Positions 26,665 through 38,280 of a stretch of DNA of 64,000 nt are shown here, in pieces. Location: positions 496,001 through 560,000 of the forward strand of contig CAVTFN010000003.1 of assembly GCA_963734065.1 (NCBI GenBank), read 5' to 3'. The stretch is from DATBLE01 sp963734065 (GTDB lineage Bacteria; Actinomycetota; Thermoleophilia; Gaiellales; Gaiellaceae). Numbering within the stretch: position 1 is the first letter of the stretch; every line of letters starts with the position of its first letter. The translations under genes were made by a program, and so were the position numbers. Below the pieces are notes generated by a model, which was not told where the DNA came from, did not search any database, and was given only the letters and a program-made list of their open reading frames with translations.

Positions 26665-27258
26665 ATGCGCCTCTTCCGTCGAGGCGAGGCCGCCTCGACG
26701 CTCGACCTGCTCGTGGCCGGTCTCGGCAACCCCGGCCGCGAATACGCATCGACGCGTCACAACGCCGGCTGGATGGTGCTCGACGAGCTCGCGCGACGCC
26801 AGGGCGGCTCGTGGCGCTCGAAGTTCTCGGGGCAGCTGACCGAGATCCGGCTCGATGACGCCCGGCTGGCGCTCGTCAAGCCGGAGACGTACATGAACGA
26901 GTCGGGCAAGTCGATCGGGGCCGCGGCGCGCTTCTTCAAGACGGCGGTGGGCTCGGTGCTCGTCGTTCACGACGACGTCGATCTGGAGGAGGGACGGCTC
27001 CAGGCGCGGCTCGGCGGCGGGCTCGGCGGTCACAACGGGTTGCGGTCGATCGCGCAGGCGCTCGGGTCGCAGGAGTTCCTGCGGCTACGCGTCGGCGTGG
27101 GTCGGCCCGGGCGAGGCGACCGCCGGTCGGTAGCCGACTACGTGCTGGCGTCGTTCGAGCCGGAGACCGACGTCGACGCTCTGGTTGCGCGGTCTGCCGA
27201 TGCGGTCGAGACGGTCGTGCGCGACGGCCTCGGAGCAGCGCAGCAGCGCTTCAACTAG
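26665..27258 (+). CDS. pth: Peptidyl-tRNA hydrolase
   Basis: 197 residues. VAGLGNPGREYASTRHNAGWMVLDEL includes the catalytic His (TRHNAG), with KPETYMNESGKSIG and VHDDVDLEEGRLQARLGGGLGGHNGLRSI downstream, all canonical. It cleaves peptidyl-tRNA released prematurely from ribosomes. The gene directly follows rplY with a 3-bp gap. Its last bases touch the stop of the convergent membrane gene (27255). Confidence 0.97.
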   Translation: MRLFRRGEAASTLDLLVAGLGNPGREYASTRHNAGWMVLDELARRQGGSWRSKFSGQLTEIRLDDARLALVKPETYMNESGKSIGAAARFFKTAVGSVLVVHDDVDLEEGRLQARLGGGLGGHNGLRSIAQALGSQEFLRLRVGVGRPGRGDRRSVADYVLASFEPETDVDALVARSADAVETVVRDGLGAAQQRFN

Positions 27259-27716
27259 GAGGGCTTCCCGCCCATCGCCCAGACGGTGACCACGTAGACG
27301 ACGATCAGGACCGCAGCCAGCACCGTGCTGGCCTTGAGCAGGCCCGCGCCGCCTCCGCTGCGCGCACGCCGGATGCCGATGCCGCCGAGGACCAGCGCGA
27401 CCAGGAGGATGATCCCGCCGGCGTCCGCGGTGATGTAGCCGATCCCGAGCCACGTCGGCTGGAGGTTGTCCGGGACCTTGTCCCACCCCTCCTTCGAGTA
27501 GACCCACTCGGCCCCGACCCGCATGATGATCCAGCCTGGAAGCGCCACGGCGAACAACGTGAGCGCCGACAGGCGTCGGAGTCCGGCGGCCGAGTCGCGC
27601 CAGCCGACGATGCCCGCTCCGGCTGCCGTCACGAGGCCGCCCATGAGGATCATCGCGCCGAGGACGTGGACGAAGAGCGCGAGGTCCCAGCTGTGGGGTC
27701 GAACTGCAGCGAGCAT
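27255..27716 (-). CDS. Four-helix membrane protein, unknown
   Basis: 153 residues with four hydrophobic segments: LALFVHVLGAMILMGGLVTAAG, ALTLFAVALPGWIIM, GGIILLVALVLGGIGI and VLAAVLIVVYVVTVWA. The HVLGA/GG pattern in helix 1 resembles DUF2269-type integral membrane proteins. ATG at 27716 lies 2 bp after the TGA of the preceding membrane gene, so the two are translated together and may form a complex. No redox or transport motif is evident. Confidence 0.75.
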   Translation of the reverse strand: MLAAVRPHSWDLALFVHVLGAMILMGGLVTAAGAGIVGWRDSAAGLRRLSALTLFAVALPGWIIMRVGAEWVYSKEGWDKVPDNLQPTWLGIGYITADAGGIILLVALVLGGIGIRRARSGGGAGLLKASTVLAAVLIVVYVVTVWAMGGKPS

Positions 27717-27718
27717 CG

Positions 27719-28186
27719 TCACGCTCCGGGCTTGAAGATCATGTCGAGGAGAATCAGCAGGAAAACGAGCATGGTGCCGAGGTGGAGCAGCGCGCCGGTC
27801 GGGGCGCGCAGCCTCGCGACCACCTCCTGCTGAGCGCTCTCGCCGCCCTCTTCGGCGAGTTTCTGGACGTCGGTGTAGTACTTGCCGGTCCGCGCGCCGA
27901 TCGCGCCCATCAGCGCCCAGAGGACGATGGCGGCGATGATCCACCCGTTCCAGATCTCGTACTGGTCGGAGTCGATCGCGAGGATCACGCCCAGGATCAG
28001 GGCCAGCACCGAGCCGCCGCCGATCAACGGCGTGCCGATCGGGGCGATCCTGAACAGGAGCCCCCTCTGCTCGGGGCTCTCCATCCGTCGGCCCTGGAAG
28101 ACGAGCACGCTGTAGAGCACCAGCGCCGAGGCGATCGCGAAGGCCGCCAGCAGGTGGAGCGCGAGCATCCAGTCGTAGAAGTTCAC
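27719..28186 (-). CDS. Four-helix membrane protein, unknown
   Basis: 155 residues. Helices MLALHLLAAFAIASALVLYSVLV, GGSVLALILGVILAI, GWIIAAIVLWALMGAIGA and ALLHLGTMLVFLLILLDMIF. The DWMLALHLLAAFA start matches the same DUF2269-like layout as its downstream partner (helix 1 with an HxxAA core). GTG at 28186 follows TACGGT (28200-28195) with an 8-nt gap. The two genes run toward pth and away from mfd. Confidence 0.75.
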   Translation of the reverse strand: MNFYDWMLALHLLAAFAIASALVLYSVLVFQGRRMESPEQRGLLFRIAPIGTPLIGGGSVLALILGVILAIDSDQYEIWNGWIIAAIVLWALMGAIGARTGKYYTDVQKLAEEGGESAQQEVVARLRAPTGALLHLGTMLVFLLILLDMIFKPGA

Positions 28187-28295
28187 GCGCGCCTACCGTA
28201 AAGCACCCGTCGGGCGTTTTCAGGCGCAACGTGCCACCCCGACGCAACTGGCACATATTCGTCACACCCGCGTGAACATTCGGCGGCTAGCGTTC

Positions 28296-28324
28296 CCACC
28301 CCCCACCCAGGGCGGGGGGTGGGT
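28296..28324. repeat. GC-rich palindrome upstream of mfd
   Basis: Arms CCCACCCCCC and GGGGGGTGGG flank a 9-nt loop (ACCCAGGGC); 10 perfect pairs. No T-run follows on either strand. It lies in the 250-bp divergent gap before mfd. Confidence 0.65.
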
Positions 28325-28395
28325 CGGAAACGGCGGTCGCGGCCGAGGCCTATTCCGGCTCCGCCCGGCTACCGGGTGGCGCGGGTTCGCCGGGC

Positions 28396-28428
28396 TAGAC
28401 TGGCACCGCGCGGAACCGCCGGTTCCGC
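28396..28428 (+). promoter_or_regulatory. Putative mfd promoter and leader palindrome
   Basis: TAGACT (28396-28401) may be the -10. A 19-nt palindrome GCGGAACCGCCGGTTCCGC (28410-28428) then lies in the short leader, 8 nt before the mfd ATG, where it could fold over the start region or serve as an operator. Confidence 0.4.
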
Positions 28429-28436
28429 CTTTCGTC

Positions 28437-31654
<3,218 letters not shown>

Positions 31655-31658
<4 letters not shown>

Positions 31659-32176
31659 GGCGGGCCGCGCTGCTCGCCGCCCTGCTCGTCGTGGCGGCCG
31701 GCTGCGGGCACGACAGCGCGACCGTTCCCCCCGGCTCGATCGCGGTCGTCGGCGGGCGGCCGGTGCCGCGGAGCGCCCTCGACGCCCAGCTCGCCCAGTC
31801 GCGCCGGGCGTACGCGGCGCGGGGGCGGGCGTTCCCGGAGCCTCGGACGGAGGCCTACCGGCGGCTGCAGGACAACGCCGTCCGACTGCTCGTCGACCGG
31901 ACGCGACTGGACCTCGCCGCGCAGAAGCTCGGGATCGTGATCAGGCCGGCCCAGGTCGACGCTCGGCTCAGGCAGCTCAGGCGAACGACGTTCGGGGGCA
32001 GCGAGGCCCGCTACCGCGCCCGGCTCCGCGCGATCGGCATGACCGACGCCGACGTGCGTCGCGCGACCCGCGACGAGCTGCTCGTCGCCGCGGTCCGGAG
32101 GGCGAGCCCGTCGGCGCTCGAGAAACTCTTACCCGTTTCTTATGCAACGGGCTTCGCTCCGGCGGCCAACGGCTGA
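31655..32176 (+). CDS. SurA-N-like lipoprotein without PPIase domain
   Basis: 173 residues. Lipoprotein signal with lipobox VVAAGC (Cys about residue 17), then a SurA N-terminal-like chaperone domain: VGGRPVPRSALDAQL, RRLQDNAVRLLVDRTRLDLAAQKLGI and FGGSEARYRARLRAIGMTDADVR. The region parallels the next gene's N-terminal half but the parvulin domain is absent. ATG at 31655 overlaps the mfd stop. Likely an anchored, non-enzymatic chaperone partner of the downstream PpiC protein, possibly from duplication and truncation. Confidence 0.8.
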
Positions 32177-32204
32177 AAGCCGCTGCTACCCTGGCATCCG
32201 CTCC

Positions 32205-33230
32205 ATGCGCCGCCTTTTTCTTGTTCCGCTCGTGCTCTCGCTGACGCTGCTCGCAGCGGCCTGCGGCAGCGGCAACAACAGCAATGGCTCGGGCGGCGGG
32301 GGCACTGCCTCGGGTGACGACGCCGCGGTCGTCAACGGCGACCACATCACCCAGGCGACGCTCGACCGGCGCCTCAGCGAGGCGGCCTGCAGCTACAAGC
32401 TCCAGAAGAAGACCTTCCCCAAGGCGGGGACGACCGAGTACCAGCAGATCCGGGCCCAGATCCTCCAGAGCCTCGTCCAGCGTGCCCAGCTGGCCCAGAA
32501 AGCGCCGGGCCTGGGCGTTGAGGTGACCGACAAGCAGGTCGAGGCGCAGCTGAAGACCCTGAAGAGCCAGTACTTCGGCGGGAGCGAGACCAAGTACCGC
32601 GCCGAGCTGAAGCGCCAGTGCGTGAACGACGCCGAGGTTCGGGACGACCTGAGCTCGAACCTGCTCTCGAACGCGATCTTCACCAAGATCACCGCCAAGG
32701 CGACGGTCACGCCCGCGCAGGTGCAGGCGTACTACGACACGCACCGCGAGGTCTACACCACGCCGCAGACGCGGGTTGTCAGCCACATCCTCGTGAAGAA
32801 CAAGGCGCTCGCCGACAAGCTCTACGCCCAGCTGAAGGGCGGCGCGAGCTTCGCCACGCTGGCGAAGAAGTATTCGATCGACCCGGGCTCGAAGGCACAG
32901 GGAGGCCGGCTGACGATCACCCGGGGCCAGACGGTCGCGCCGTTCGACCGCGTCGCCTTCGAGCTGCGAACGGGCCAGCTGTCGAAGCCGGTGCACACCC
33001 AGTACGGCTGGCACATCATCCACGCCGACAAGGCGGCAACGCCGCACCACTCGACGCCCTTCGCGCAGGTGAAGGCGTCGATCAAGCAGCAGCTCGTCCA
33101 GCAGAAGCGGAACGCCGCGCTGCAGACCTGGCTGAACGGGCTGAAGAAGGAGTACGACGGGAAGATCTCGTACGCCCCGGGCCTCGCGCCCCCGGCGACG
33201 ACGACGTCCGGCACGACCACAACCGGTTGA
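32205..33230 (+). CDS. PpiC/SurA-type peptidyl-prolyl isomerase lipoprotein
   Basis: 341 residues. Lipobox LLAAACGSG, a Gly/Ser linker, a SurA_N-like region (residues about 40-165) with QYFGGSETKYRAELKRQC, then a parvulin domain (VSHILVKNKALADKLYAQL, KYSIDPGSKAQGGRL, FELRTGQLSKPVHTQYGWHIIH) and a Thr-rich tail. It resembles PrsA of Gram-positives and should fold exported proteins at the outer face of the membrane. ATG at 32205, 12 nt after TACCCT. Its TGA overlaps the TTG of mazG. Residues 88-115 echo the preceding gene, suggesting duplication. Confidence 0.9.
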   Translation: MRRLFLVPLVLSLTLLAAACGSGNNSNGSGGGGTASGDDAAVVNGDHITQATLDRRLSEAACSYKLQKKTFPKAGTTEYQQIRAQILQSLVQRAQLAQKAPGLGVEVTDKQVEAQLKTLKSQYFGGSETKYRAELKRQCVNDAEVRDDLSSNLLSNAIFTKITAKATVTPAQVQAYYDTHREVYTTPQTRVVSHILVKNKALADKLYAQLKGGASFATLAKKYSIDPGSKAQGGRLTITRGQTVAPFDRVAFELRTGQLSKPVHTQYGWHIIHADKAATPHHSTPFAQVKASIKQQLVQQKRNAALQTWLNGLKKEYDGKISYAPGLAPPATTTSGTTTTG

Positions 33231-34012
33231 GATCCGAAGCCGGCGGCGGCCTCGACCGGGCTCTCCTCGATCTCCAGGAGCTGACCGAGCGCCTCCGGCG
33301 CGACTGTCCCTGGGACCGGGAGCAGACCGCACGGACGATCGTGCCGCACACGGTCGAAGAGGCCTACGAGGTCGCCGACGCCGCGTTCGCCGGCGACGCG
33401 CCGAAGCTGCTCGACGAGCTCGGCGACCTCCTCTTCCAGGTCTACTTCCTCGCGCTCCTGCTCGAGGAGCGCGGCGAGGGTGACCTCGAGCAGGCTGCCC
33501 GCCTGATCCACGAGAAGCTCGTACGGCGCCACCCGCATGTGTTCGGCGACGTCGAGGCCGAGACGGCGGGCCGCGTCCGCTCGAACTGGGAGCGGATCAA
33601 GCGCGAGCAGGAGGGGCGCGAAGGCGTGTTCCACGACGTGCCCGACGCGCTGCCGGCGCTCCTGCACGCCCGGAAGGTGCAACGGCGGGCAGCGGCCGTC
33701 GGGTTCGAGTATCCCGATCTCGCCGGCGCGCTCGCCGACCTCGAGGACGAGCTGTCGGAGCTGAAGGCCGAGCTCGACGGCGGATCCCCGGAGCGCCGCG
33801 CAGCCGAGCTGGGCGACCTGCTCTTCGCGTGCGTCAACGTCGCCCGGCGGATCGAGGCCGATCCCGAGCTCGAGCTGCGCCAGGCAACCAGGCGCTTCGT
33901 CGCACGGGTCGAGGCGGCCGAGCGGCTCGCAGCCGTGGACGGCCACCAGTGGACCGAGCTCGACCTCGCCGAGCAGGACCGATACTTCGACCTCGCGAAG
34001 GAGAAGGAATGA
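33227..34012 (+). CDS. mazG: Nucleoside triphosphate pyrophosphohydrolase MazG
   Basis: 261 residues with two MazG helical domains: CPWDREQTARTIVPHTVEEAYEVADA with the ELGDLLFQVYF metal motif, and a second ELGDLLFACVNVAR copy. It hydrolyses non-canonical and excess NTPs. TTG at 33227 overlaps the PpiC TGA (TTGA); the first ATG would remove conserved sequence. Its TGA overlaps the eno ATG. The mfd-surA-like-ppiC-mazG-eno string is typical of Actinobacteria. Confidence 0.95.
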   Translation: MRSEAGGGLDRALLDLQELTERLRRDCPWDREQTARTIVPHTVEEAYEVADAAFAGDAPKLLDELGDLLFQVYFLALLLEERGEGDLEQAARLIHEKLVRRHPHVFGDVEAETAGRVRSNWERIKREQEGREGVFHDVPDALPALLHARKVQRRAAAVGFEYPDLAGALADLEDELSELKAELDGGSPERRAAELGDLLFACVNVARRIEADPELELRQATRRFVARVEAAERLAAVDGHQWTELDLAEQDRYFDLAKEKE

Positions 34013-35274
34013 GCGCGATCGCCGACGTCCACGCCCGCCAGATCTTCGACTCGCGGGGCAACCCCACGGTCGAGGTCGACGTACGGCTCGAGTCGGGCGC
34101 GCTCGGCCGGGCGGCGGTGCCGTCGGGCGCGTCGACCGGTGCCCACGAGGCAGTCGAGCTCCGCGACGGAGGGGACGCGTACGGCGGCAAGGGCGTGACG
34201 CGGGCAGTGGCGAACGTCGACGGCGAGATCGCCGCTGCGGTACGTGGGCGCGACGCGGCCGACCAGGCCGGCCTCGACCGTCTGCTGGTCGATCTCGACG
34301 GGACGGCGAACAAGGGCCGGCTGGGCGCGAATGCGCTGCTCGGCGTGTCCCTCGCCGCGGCGAAGGCCGCCGCGGCGGAGGCGGGCGTCTCGGTCTTCCG
34401 CTACCTGGGCGGCGAGGAGGCGCGGGTGCTGCCGGTGCCGATGATGAACGTGATCAACGGCGGCGTCCATGCAGACAACTCGATCGACCTCCAGGAGTTC
34501 ATGGTCGTTCCGGCCGGCGCAGAGACGTTCGCCGACGCGATGCGGATCGGCACCGAGACCTACCACGCGCTGAAGGGCGTCCTGCACGAGCGCGGCCTCT
34601 CGACCGCGGTCGGCGACGAGGGCGGGTTCGCACCGGATCTCGGCTCGAGCGAGGAGGCGATCGACGCGATCCTGGAGGCGGCCGAACGCGCCGGACACCG
34701 CGAGCGCGTGGCGATCGCCCTCGACCCCGCGTCGACCGAGTTCTTCGCCGACGGCGTCTACCGCTTCGAGGGCAGGGAGGCCGACGGCGCCGCGATGGCG
34801 GATTTCTACGCGGGGCTCGCCGACCGGTACCCGCTCGTGTCGGTCGAGGACGGAGTGGCAGAGGACGACTGGGCGGCCTGGCGGGCACTGACCGAGCGGA
34901 TCGGCGAGCGGGTGCAGCTGGTCGGCGACGACCTGTTCGTGACGAATGTCGAGCGACTCAGGCGCGGGATCGACGAGCGCGTCGCCAACGCGATCCTCGT
35001 CAAGGTGAACCAGATCGGGACGCTGACCGAGACGCTCGACACGATCGGCCTCGCGCGCTCCAGCGGGTACAAGGCGGTGATCTCCCACCGTTCCGGCGAG
35101 ACGGAGGACACGACGATCGCCGACCTCGCGGTCGCCACCGGCGCCGGCCAGATCAAGACCGGCGCTCCGGCCCGGACCGACCGCGTCGCGAAGTTCAACC
35201 AGCTGCTCCGGATCGAGGAGGAGCTCGGCGCGCGGGCCGAGTACCCGGGCTGGTCCGCGTTCTCGCGCGTGTAG
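34009..35274 (+). CDS. eno: Enolase
   Basis: 421 residues. ARQIFDSRGNPTVEVDV, PSGASTGAHEAVELRD, MMNVINGGVHADNSIDLQEFM, VGDEGGFAPDL, the metal ligands LVSVEDGVAEDDW and LVGDDLFVTN, and the Lys/His loop KAVISHRSGETEDTTIADL are all present. It interconverts 2-phosphoglycerate and PEP. ATG at 34009 overlaps the mazG stop. Pyruvate kinase begins 13 bp downstream behind its own -10 box, so two consecutive glycolytic steps are adjacent. Confidence 0.99.
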   Translation: MSAIADVHARQIFDSRGNPTVEVDVRLESGALGRAAVPSGASTGAHEAVELRDGGDAYGGKGVTRAVANVDGEIAAAVRGRDAADQAGLDRLLVDLDGTANKGRLGANALLGVSLAAAKAAAAEAGVSVFRYLGGEEARVLPVPMMNVINGGVHADNSIDLQEFMVVPAGAETFADAMRIGTETYHALKGVLHERGLSTAVGDEGGFAPDLGSSEEAIDAILEAAERAGHRERVAIALDPASTEFFADGVYRFEGREADGAAMADFYAGLADRYPLVSVEDGVAEDDWAAWRALTERIGERVQLVGDDLFVTNVERLRRGIDERVANAILVKVNQIGTLTETLDTIGLARSSGYKAVISHRSGETEDTTIADLAVATGAGQIKTGAPARTDRVAKFNQLLRIEEELGARAEYPGWSAFSRV

Positions 35275-35275
35275 C

Positions 35276-35281
35276 TACGCT
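35276..35281 (+). promoter_or_regulatory. -10 box of pyk
   Basis: TACGCT, 6 nt before the GTG at 35288, fits the leaderless pattern; it starts just after the eno stop. Confidence 0.5.
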
Positions 35282-35287
35282 CAGAGA

Positions 35288-36703
35288 GTGGCGCCGCCGA
35301 CCCCCCGCCGCACGAAGATCCTGGCGACGATCGGGCCGGCCAGCGGTTCGCCCGAACGCCTCGCCGAGCTGGTGGGGGCGGGCATGGACGGCGCCCGCCT
35401 GAACTTCTCGCACGGCACGCCCGAGCAGCACCGCACGCGAGCCGGGGACGCCCGGGCCGCTGCCGAGGAAGCCGGGCGGCCGCTGGCGCTCGTCGCCGAC
35501 CTCCAGGGCCCGAAGCTCCGTCTGGGCGACCTGCCGGCCCCCCGCGCACTGACGAGAGGCGAGCACGTGGTGATCGCCGCCGAGGGATCGTCGATCGACG
35601 GCGATCTCCCTGTTTCGCCGGCGGTGATCGGCGAGGTGCTCGCGCCCGGCAACGACGTCCTGATCGACGACGGGCTCGTCCACCTGAAGGTCGAGGAGGT
35701 CGAGGCCGGCAGAGCCCGCTGCACGGTCGTGGTCGGCGGCTCGGTCAGCGCCCACAAAGGCGTCAACCTCCCGGGTGTCCCGCTGCCGATCCCGTCGCTG
35801 ACGCCGAAGGACATCGCCGACCTCGAGCTCGCGCTGTCACTCGGCGTCGACTACGTCGCGCTGTCGTTCGTGCGCTCGGCCGCCGACGTTCGCGACCTGC
35901 GCCGCCTGATCGAGCAGGCCGGCTCCCGCGCCGAGGTGATCGCCAAGATCGAGAAGGCCGAGGCGGTCGAGGTGCTCGACGAGATCCTGGCCGAGACCGA
36001 CGCGATCATGGTCGCGCGCGGCGACCTCGGCGTCGAGATCGGGACGGCATCGGTCCCGCTCCTCCAGAAGCGGATCATCCTCCGCGCGCTCGACGCCGGG
36101 AAGCCCGTGATCACGGCGACGCAGATGCTCGAGTCGATGATCGAGCACGCGGAGCCGACGCGGGCCGAGGCGAGCGACGTCGCGAATGCCGTCCTCGACG
36201 GCTCCTCGGCACTGATGCTCTCCGGCGAGACCGCGGTGGGCGCCTACCCGGTCGAGGCGGTCGCATACATGGACCGCATGGCCCGGGCGGTCGAGCCGAG
36301 CCTCGGGTACCGGCACGAGATGCCCGACCCCGACGAGAAACCCGGCGTCGGCCGTGCCATGTCCAACGCGGCGTGCGACATCGCCGAGACGCTGGGCGCA
36401 GCGGGAATCCTCGTGCCGACAGCGACGGGCAAGACGGCCTCGGCCGTCGCCCGGTTGCGCCCCCGCCGGCCGATCGTCGCCCTCACCCACAACCAGTACG
36501 CAGTTCAGCAGATGGCGCTGGAATGGGGGGTGATCCCGCTGCTGGTCAAGGAGGCGCAGGACGTCCAGGATCTCTGGGAGCTCTCGATCGACGCGGCCAG
36601 GGACGGCGGGGTGATCGAGCCCGGCGACCGGATCGTGATGACGGCGGGCACGTCCGTGAACATCCCCGGCACGACGAACGTGATCAAGGTGGACGTGGCT
36701 TGA
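35288..36703 (+). CDS. pyk: Pyruvate kinase
   Basis: 471 residues. RRTKILATIGPASGSPERLAELV, ARLNFSHGTPEQH, the lid B domain, VAKIEKAEAV (catalytic Lys region as IAKIEKAE), ADAIMVARGDLGVEI, PVITATQMLESMI and the C-terminal allosteric domain. It makes ATP and pyruvate from PEP. GTG at 35288, 6 nt after TACGCT. It sits between eno and ftsB, whereas many actinomycetes have ftsB directly after eno. A 28-bp palindrome lies 63 bp after the stop. Confidence 0.97.
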   Translation: MAPPTPRRTKILATIGPASGSPERLAELVGAGMDGARLNFSHGTPEQHRTRAGDARAAAEEAGRPLALVADLQGPKLRLGDLPAPRALTRGEHVVIAAEGSSIDGDLPVSPAVIGEVLAPGNDVLIDDGLVHLKVEEVEAGRARCTVVVGGSVSAHKGVNLPGVPLPIPSLTPKDIADLELALSLGVDYVALSFVRSAADVRDLRRLIEQAGSRAEVIAKIEKAEAVEVLDEILAETDAIMVARGDLGVEIGTASVPLLQKRIILRALDAGKPVITATQMLESMIEHAEPTRAEASDVANAVLDGSSALMLSGETAVGAYPVEAVAYMDRMARAVEPSLGYRHEMPDPDEKPGVGRAMSNAACDIAETLGAAGILVPTATGKTASAVARLRPRRPIVALTHNQYAVQQMALEWGVIPLLVKEAQDVQDLWELSIDAARDGGVIEPGDRIVMTAGTSVNIPGTTNVIKVDVA

Positions 36704-36765
36704 CCGGGTCACTGCCGGGCAGCCCGTCGAGCCCGACGTCGGCGCACCGGTAGCTCGCGCGCAGT

Positions 36766-36793
36766 GCAGTGACAGGCTTAAGCCTGTCACTGC
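36766..36793. repeat. 28-bp perfect palindrome
   Basis: GCAGTGACAGGCTT followed by its exact complement, AAGCCTGTCACTGC, centred on TTAA. The same element with one change lies at 56198-56225. No T-run follows it. It stands between pyk and ftsB, both on the plus strand. Confidence 0.9.
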
Positions 36794-36847
36794 TGTCCGG
36801 TAGCCGCGAGCAGGAGGCTTGTCGGTCGGCGTCGAACCGGGGCGCCC

Positions 36848-37153
36848 ATGCTTCGCTTCGGAAGACGGCGCTGGATGCGCCTGTTCGCGCTCGGCGTCGC
36901 CGTCCTGCTCGGGCTCCTCTACTACCGGCCGGTCAAGACGTACCTGCATACGCGCGACACGCTCCGCGACCGCTCCGCCGAGGTTCATGTCCTCGCGACA
37001 CGGAAGCACCAGCTGGAGACGCGGCTGGCCGAGATCGAGCAGGGATCCTCGCTCGTCCGCGGCGCCCGTCGGCTCGGCCTGGTGAAGCCCGGCGAGCACC
37101 TGTTCATCGTCCAGGGCATCTCCGAGTGGCGTCGCGCGCACGCTCGCAAGTAG
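36848..37153 (+). CDS. ftsB: FtsB/DivIC septum formation initiator
   Basis: 101 residues. A basic cytoplasmic start (RFGRRRWMR), one membrane helix (LFALGVAVLLGLLYY), a heptad coiled coil (YLHTRDTLRDRSAEVHVLATRKHQLETRLAEIE) and the conserved end VRGARRLGLVKPGEHLFIV. FtsB forms the FtsQLB divisome complex at the septum. ATG at 36848. Next to DUF501, as is usual in actinomycetes. Confidence 0.9.
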   Translation: MLRFGRRRWMRLFALGVAVLLGLLYYRPVKTYLHTRDTLRDRSAEVHVLATRKHQLETRLAEIEQGSSLVRGARRLGLVKPGEHLFIVQGISEWRRAHARK

Positions 37154-37157
37154 CGCG

Positions 37158-37163
37158 TACTCT
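37158..37163 (+). promoter_or_regulatory. -10 box of the DUF501 gene
   Basis: TACTCT, 7 nt before the GTG at 37171. Confidence 0.5.
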
Positions 37164-37170
37164 CACGTCC

Positions 37171-37665
37171 GTGGACGACCGAGCCGCCGTCGCGCGCCAG
37201 CTCGGGCGCGAGCCGCGCGCCTTCCGGCGGGTTGCCGTCCGCTGTCCCTACGGTCGGCCGGCGGTGACCGAGCAGGAGCCCTACGACGCCGACGGCGGCC
37301 CGTTCCCGACCACCTATTACCTCACCTGTCCGCACCTGGTCGCCGCCGTGTCCCGGCTCGAGGCGGCGGGCGGCGTGGAGCGCTGGTCGCGGGCGGCGGC
37401 GGACGACCCCGTGCTGGCCGCCAGCCTCGCCGACGGGAACGACGAGCAGCGCTCTGTTCGGCGCGACCTCGCCGCCGGCCGGACCGGGAGCGACGACGGC
37501 GCCTCGCTCGAGCTCGGCATCGGCGGGGCCGGCCGCCACGGGAGCCTCAAGTGCCTCCACGCCCATGCCGCGTACGCGCTTGCCCGCCCGGGCTACGTCC
37601 TCGGCGAGCGGATCGTCGCGGAGATCGAGCCGCTGTGGCCGCCGGATCGCTGTTGCACCGTGTGA
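37171..37665 (+). CDS. DUF501 family protein
   Basis: 164 residues. LGREPRAFRRVAVRCPYGRPAVTEQEPYDADGGPFPTTYYLTCPHLVAAVSRLEAAGGV and the GGAGRHGSLKCLHAHAAYALARPGYVLGE region match DUF501, including conserved Cys and His residues that may bind a metal. Function unknown, usually beside divIC. GTG at 37171, 7 nt after TACTCT. It ends in a Cys-rich DRCCTV tail. Confidence 0.9.
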   Translation: MDDRAAVARQLGREPRAFRRVAVRCPYGRPAVTEQEPYDADGGPFPTTYYLTCPHLVAAVSRLEAAGGVERWSRAAADDPVLAASLADGNDEQRSVRRDLAAGRTGSDDGASLELGIGGAGRHGSLKCLHAHAAYALARPGYVLGERIVAEIEPLWPPDRCCTV

Positions 37666-37696
37666 GAGGCGATCTCGCGACGCCGAAGACGTCACG

Positions 37697-37702
37697 TAGC
37701 AT
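37697..37702 (+). promoter_or_regulatory. -10 box before the 104-residue hypothetical gene
   Basis: TAGCAT, 6 nt before the ATG at 37709. Confidence 0.45.
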
Positions 37703-37708
37703 CGAGCG

Positions 37709-38023
37709 ATGGCGACCGGCACCGACCTCGTCCGTCACGAGTGGGCCGCGGGCTACCGCCGGCTCGAGGACGAGCGGGAGACGCCGGCGCACTACCGCGC
37801 GCTCCAGGCGCAGCTCGATGCGATCACCGGGGAGCTGCGCAAACAAGTCGGCGACGTCTACGACCTCGAGGGGCTCGCCGCCGAGTACCGGCGCTCGGAC
37901 GTATGGGCCCAGCGCGTCGTCGCGGAGCTGCCGCCGGCCGACCGCTGGGCGCCCGGCGTGACCGTCGCCACCGACGCCGCCTTCCATCTCTTCGCCCGCC
38001 GCGCCCAGGACTACGCGCCGTGA
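37709..38023 (+). CDS. Hypothetical protein, unknown family
   Basis: 104 residues, helical and soluble: LVRHEWAAGYRRLEDERETPAHY, a central helix LQAQLDAITGELRKQVGDVYDLEGLAAEY and a C-terminal WAPGVTVATDAAFHLFARRAQDYAP. Charge pattern suggests a small alpha-helical bundle. ATG at 37709 follows TAGCAT with a 6-nt gap. The next gene's GTG lies 12 bp after the stop. I do not recognise it; conserved tryptophans make it look like a real protein. Confidence 0.75.
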   Translation: MATGTDLVRHEWAAGYRRLEDERETPAHYRALQAQLDAITGELRKQVGDVYDLEGLAAEYRRSDVWAQRVVAELPPADRWAPGVTVATDAAFHLFARRAQDYAP

Positions 38024-38035
38024 TCGCCCGTCTCC

Positions 38036-38269
38036 GTGAGCACACCCCCCGTCGCCAGGCGTGAACGGCGGCCGCCGCGGAGGCGCCGCGGCTGGGTTCG
38101 TCCTCTGCTCTGGCTGGCCGCGATCGTCGTGGTCTTCGGAGTCGGGCTGGCTCTCGGCGAAGCGCTGCATGACAACCCGTCCGGCGGGACGCAGACGGTC
38201 GTGCGGACCCTGAAGCCGCTCCCGCTGCCGCCCGCGCGCGAGACCGTCACGGTCACGCGGCCGGGCTAG
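38036..38269 (+). CDS. Small single-pass membrane protein, unknown
   Basis: 77 residues: a strongly basic N-terminus (RRERRPPRRRRGW), a membrane helix VRPLLWLAAIVVVFGVGLALG, and a short external tail with TVVRTLKPLPLPPARETVTVTRPG, a Thr/Pro-rich repeat common in Thermoleophilia membrane proteins. GTG at 38036, 12 bp after the upstream stop. Function unknown. Confidence 0.7.
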   Translation: MSTPPVARRERRPPRRRRGWVRPLLWLAAIVVVFGVGLALGEALHDNPSGGTQTVVRTLKPLPLPPARETVTVTRPG

Positions 38270-38280
38270 GCTCCGAGTCC

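Noticed and set aside
28296..28324. Palindrome as a rho-independent terminator for the membrane genes
   Set aside because: It is upstream of their start, not downstream, and lacks a T-run.
36766..36793. Palindrome as a transcription terminator
   Set aside because: Perfect arms but no T-run on either strand, and the same element occurs with another gene arrangement at 56198.
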